From the NCBI RefSeq assembly GCF_001593285.1, contig NZ_CP012529.1, positions 744,001-808,000 of the forward strand: a stretch of 64,000 nucleotides of DNA. The letters run 5' to 3'. The stretch comes from Psychrobacter sp. P2G3. GTDB lineage: Bacteria; Pseudomonadota; Gammaproteobacteria; Pseudomonadales; Moraxellaceae. Shown here one piece after another: positions 63,300 to 64,000 of this stretch. Under the pieces are notes generated by a model. The model worked only from the letters and a program-made list of their open reading frames with translations. It was not told where the DNA came from and made no database searches. Numbering within the stretch: the stretch's first letter is position 1; each line of letters starts with the position of its first letter. A program made the translations under genes and the position numbers.

Positions 63300-63968
63300 A
63301 TGAAATACACATTAACAAAAGCCAACCCTGATGCAGATGTCTATCCTGCACAGTCTCGCCAAACGGTCAATGATCCTATTGAAGATGAAGTCAATAAAAA
63401 CGTCTTTATGGGTCGTCTCGAAGACCTCGTTCATTCGACAGCAAACTGGGGGCGTAAGCACTCACTATGGCCATTCAACTTTGGTACTTCTTGCTGTTAT
63501 GTTGAATATGCCACCACTTTAACTGCGGTTCATGATTTATCACGTTTTGGTGCAGAAGTTATTCGTGCTTCGCCTCGTCAGGCGGACGTGATGATTGTCG
63601 CCGGTACTTGCTTTGTCAAAATGGCCCCCGTTATTCAGCGCTTATATGAGCAAATGCTTGAGCCAAAATGGGTCATCTCAATGGGTGCTTGTGCCAACTC
63701 GGGCGGCATGTATGATATCTATTCGGTCGTGCAAGGCGTGGATAAAATTATTCCTGTCGATGTTTATGTGCCAGGTTGTCCCCCGCGTCCAGAAGCGTTG
63801 ATCCAAGGGCTTATGTTATTGCAAGAATCTATCACTAAAGAGCGTCGTCCGTTAGGTATTCATATGAATGATCAAGGTATCTATCAGCCACAAATGACGC
63901 CTGAGCGTGACCGTAAACAAGCAGATCGTATCGCTGTGAAAAACTTGCGTAGCCCAGATAGTATTTAG
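63300..63968 (+). CDS. nuoB: NADH-quinone oxidoreductase subunit B
   Basis: A 222-residue subunit that carries the N2 Fe-S cluster, the last electron carrier before quinone. The ligands are in [13 protein letters not shown] (two Cys), [11 protein letters not shown] and [15 protein letters not shown] start at the ATG at 63300 with GAAAGG nine bases upstream; the earlier in-frame TTG at 63291 is less likely. nuoC/D should follow outside the window. Confidence 0.97.
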   Translation: MKYTLTKANPDADVYPAQSRQTVNDPIEDEVNKNVFMGRLEDLVHSTANWGRKHSLWPFNFGTSCCYVEYATTLTAVHDLSRFGAEVIRASPRQADVMIVAGTCFVKMAPVIQRLYEQMLEPKWVISMGACANSGGMYDIYSVVQGVDKIIPVDVYVPGCPPRPEALIQGLMLLQESITKERRPLGIHMNDQGIYQPQMTPERDRKQADRIAVKNLRSPDSI

Positions 63969-64000
63969 TCTGGATAGTGTTTAGTTTGGTAGCTTGGCTC

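Overview
The window reads as chromosome of a cold-adapted gammaproteobacterium of the Moraxellaceae, most likely Psychrobacter. This is an inference from gene content and order (leuS-lptE-holA, ispB/rplU-rpmA, nuoA-nuoB, an rrn operon of 16S-tRNA-Ile-tRNA-Ala-23S-5S type), moderate to low GC and protein flavour. No database search was possible.

Layout. 1-6.6 kb: housekeeping genes (end of pntB, a hotdog thioesterase, iscX, a GyrI-like protein, dapE, a 2OG-Fe(II) oxygenase, rlmJ, pssA). 7.05-10.05 kb: a trimeric autotransporter adhesin with 14-residue head repeats and a collagen-like stretch. 10.2-16.2 kb: a complete rRNA operon behind three tandem sigma70 promoters and closed by a strong terminator. 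16.2-26.4 kb: an accessory, rearranged segment just downstream of the rRNA operon. It holds a degenerate IS3-family element, an IS1-family element split by an IS630-family element, repeated and broken pieces of an osmC/flavodoxin gene pair, a purine nucleoside permease-like gene, a DUF1501 gene and a phage-tailspike-like beta-helix gene. 26.5-32.1 kb: a DUF938 methyltransferase, a dienelactone hydrolase, a large katE catalase, an MBL hydrolase and two tandem identical tRNA-Lys genes. 32.4-50.8 kb, nearly all on the minus strand: macAB, leuS-lptE-holA, argB, an unusual phosphomannomutase-like gene, dut, mgtE, rep, hemB. 51.0-57.5 kb: a three-gene RND efflux operon (adaptor, pump, outer-membrane factor) preceded by a promoter with MerR/ZntR-type geometry. 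58.3-64 kb: ispB divergent from rplU-rpmA, then lolA and the start of the nuo operon.

The most interesting part is 18.3-26.4 kb. An osmC-flavodoxin pair appears to have been duplicated and then decayed reciprocally: the left copy keeps an intact osmC and a broken flavodoxin gene, the right copy keeps a broken osmC and an intact flavodoxin gene. The right osmC relic is split by a 3.4 kb interval carrying the DUF1501 and beta-helix genes, with a 10-bp inverted repeat at both junctions. A 340-bp segment shared by both copies ends in the last codons of the DUF1501 gene, but in the left copy the rest of that gene is replaced by the permease-like gene. Junctions could be read to the base for the IS1 element (8-bp target duplication) and for the IS630 element inside it (removing it restores the IS1 transposase frame).

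I did not find a clear new defence or biosynthetic system. The candidates that deserve work are this cassette, the ZntR-like promoter before the RND operon, and a 137-bp MITE at 45.1 kb that shares its end with the IS630 element.
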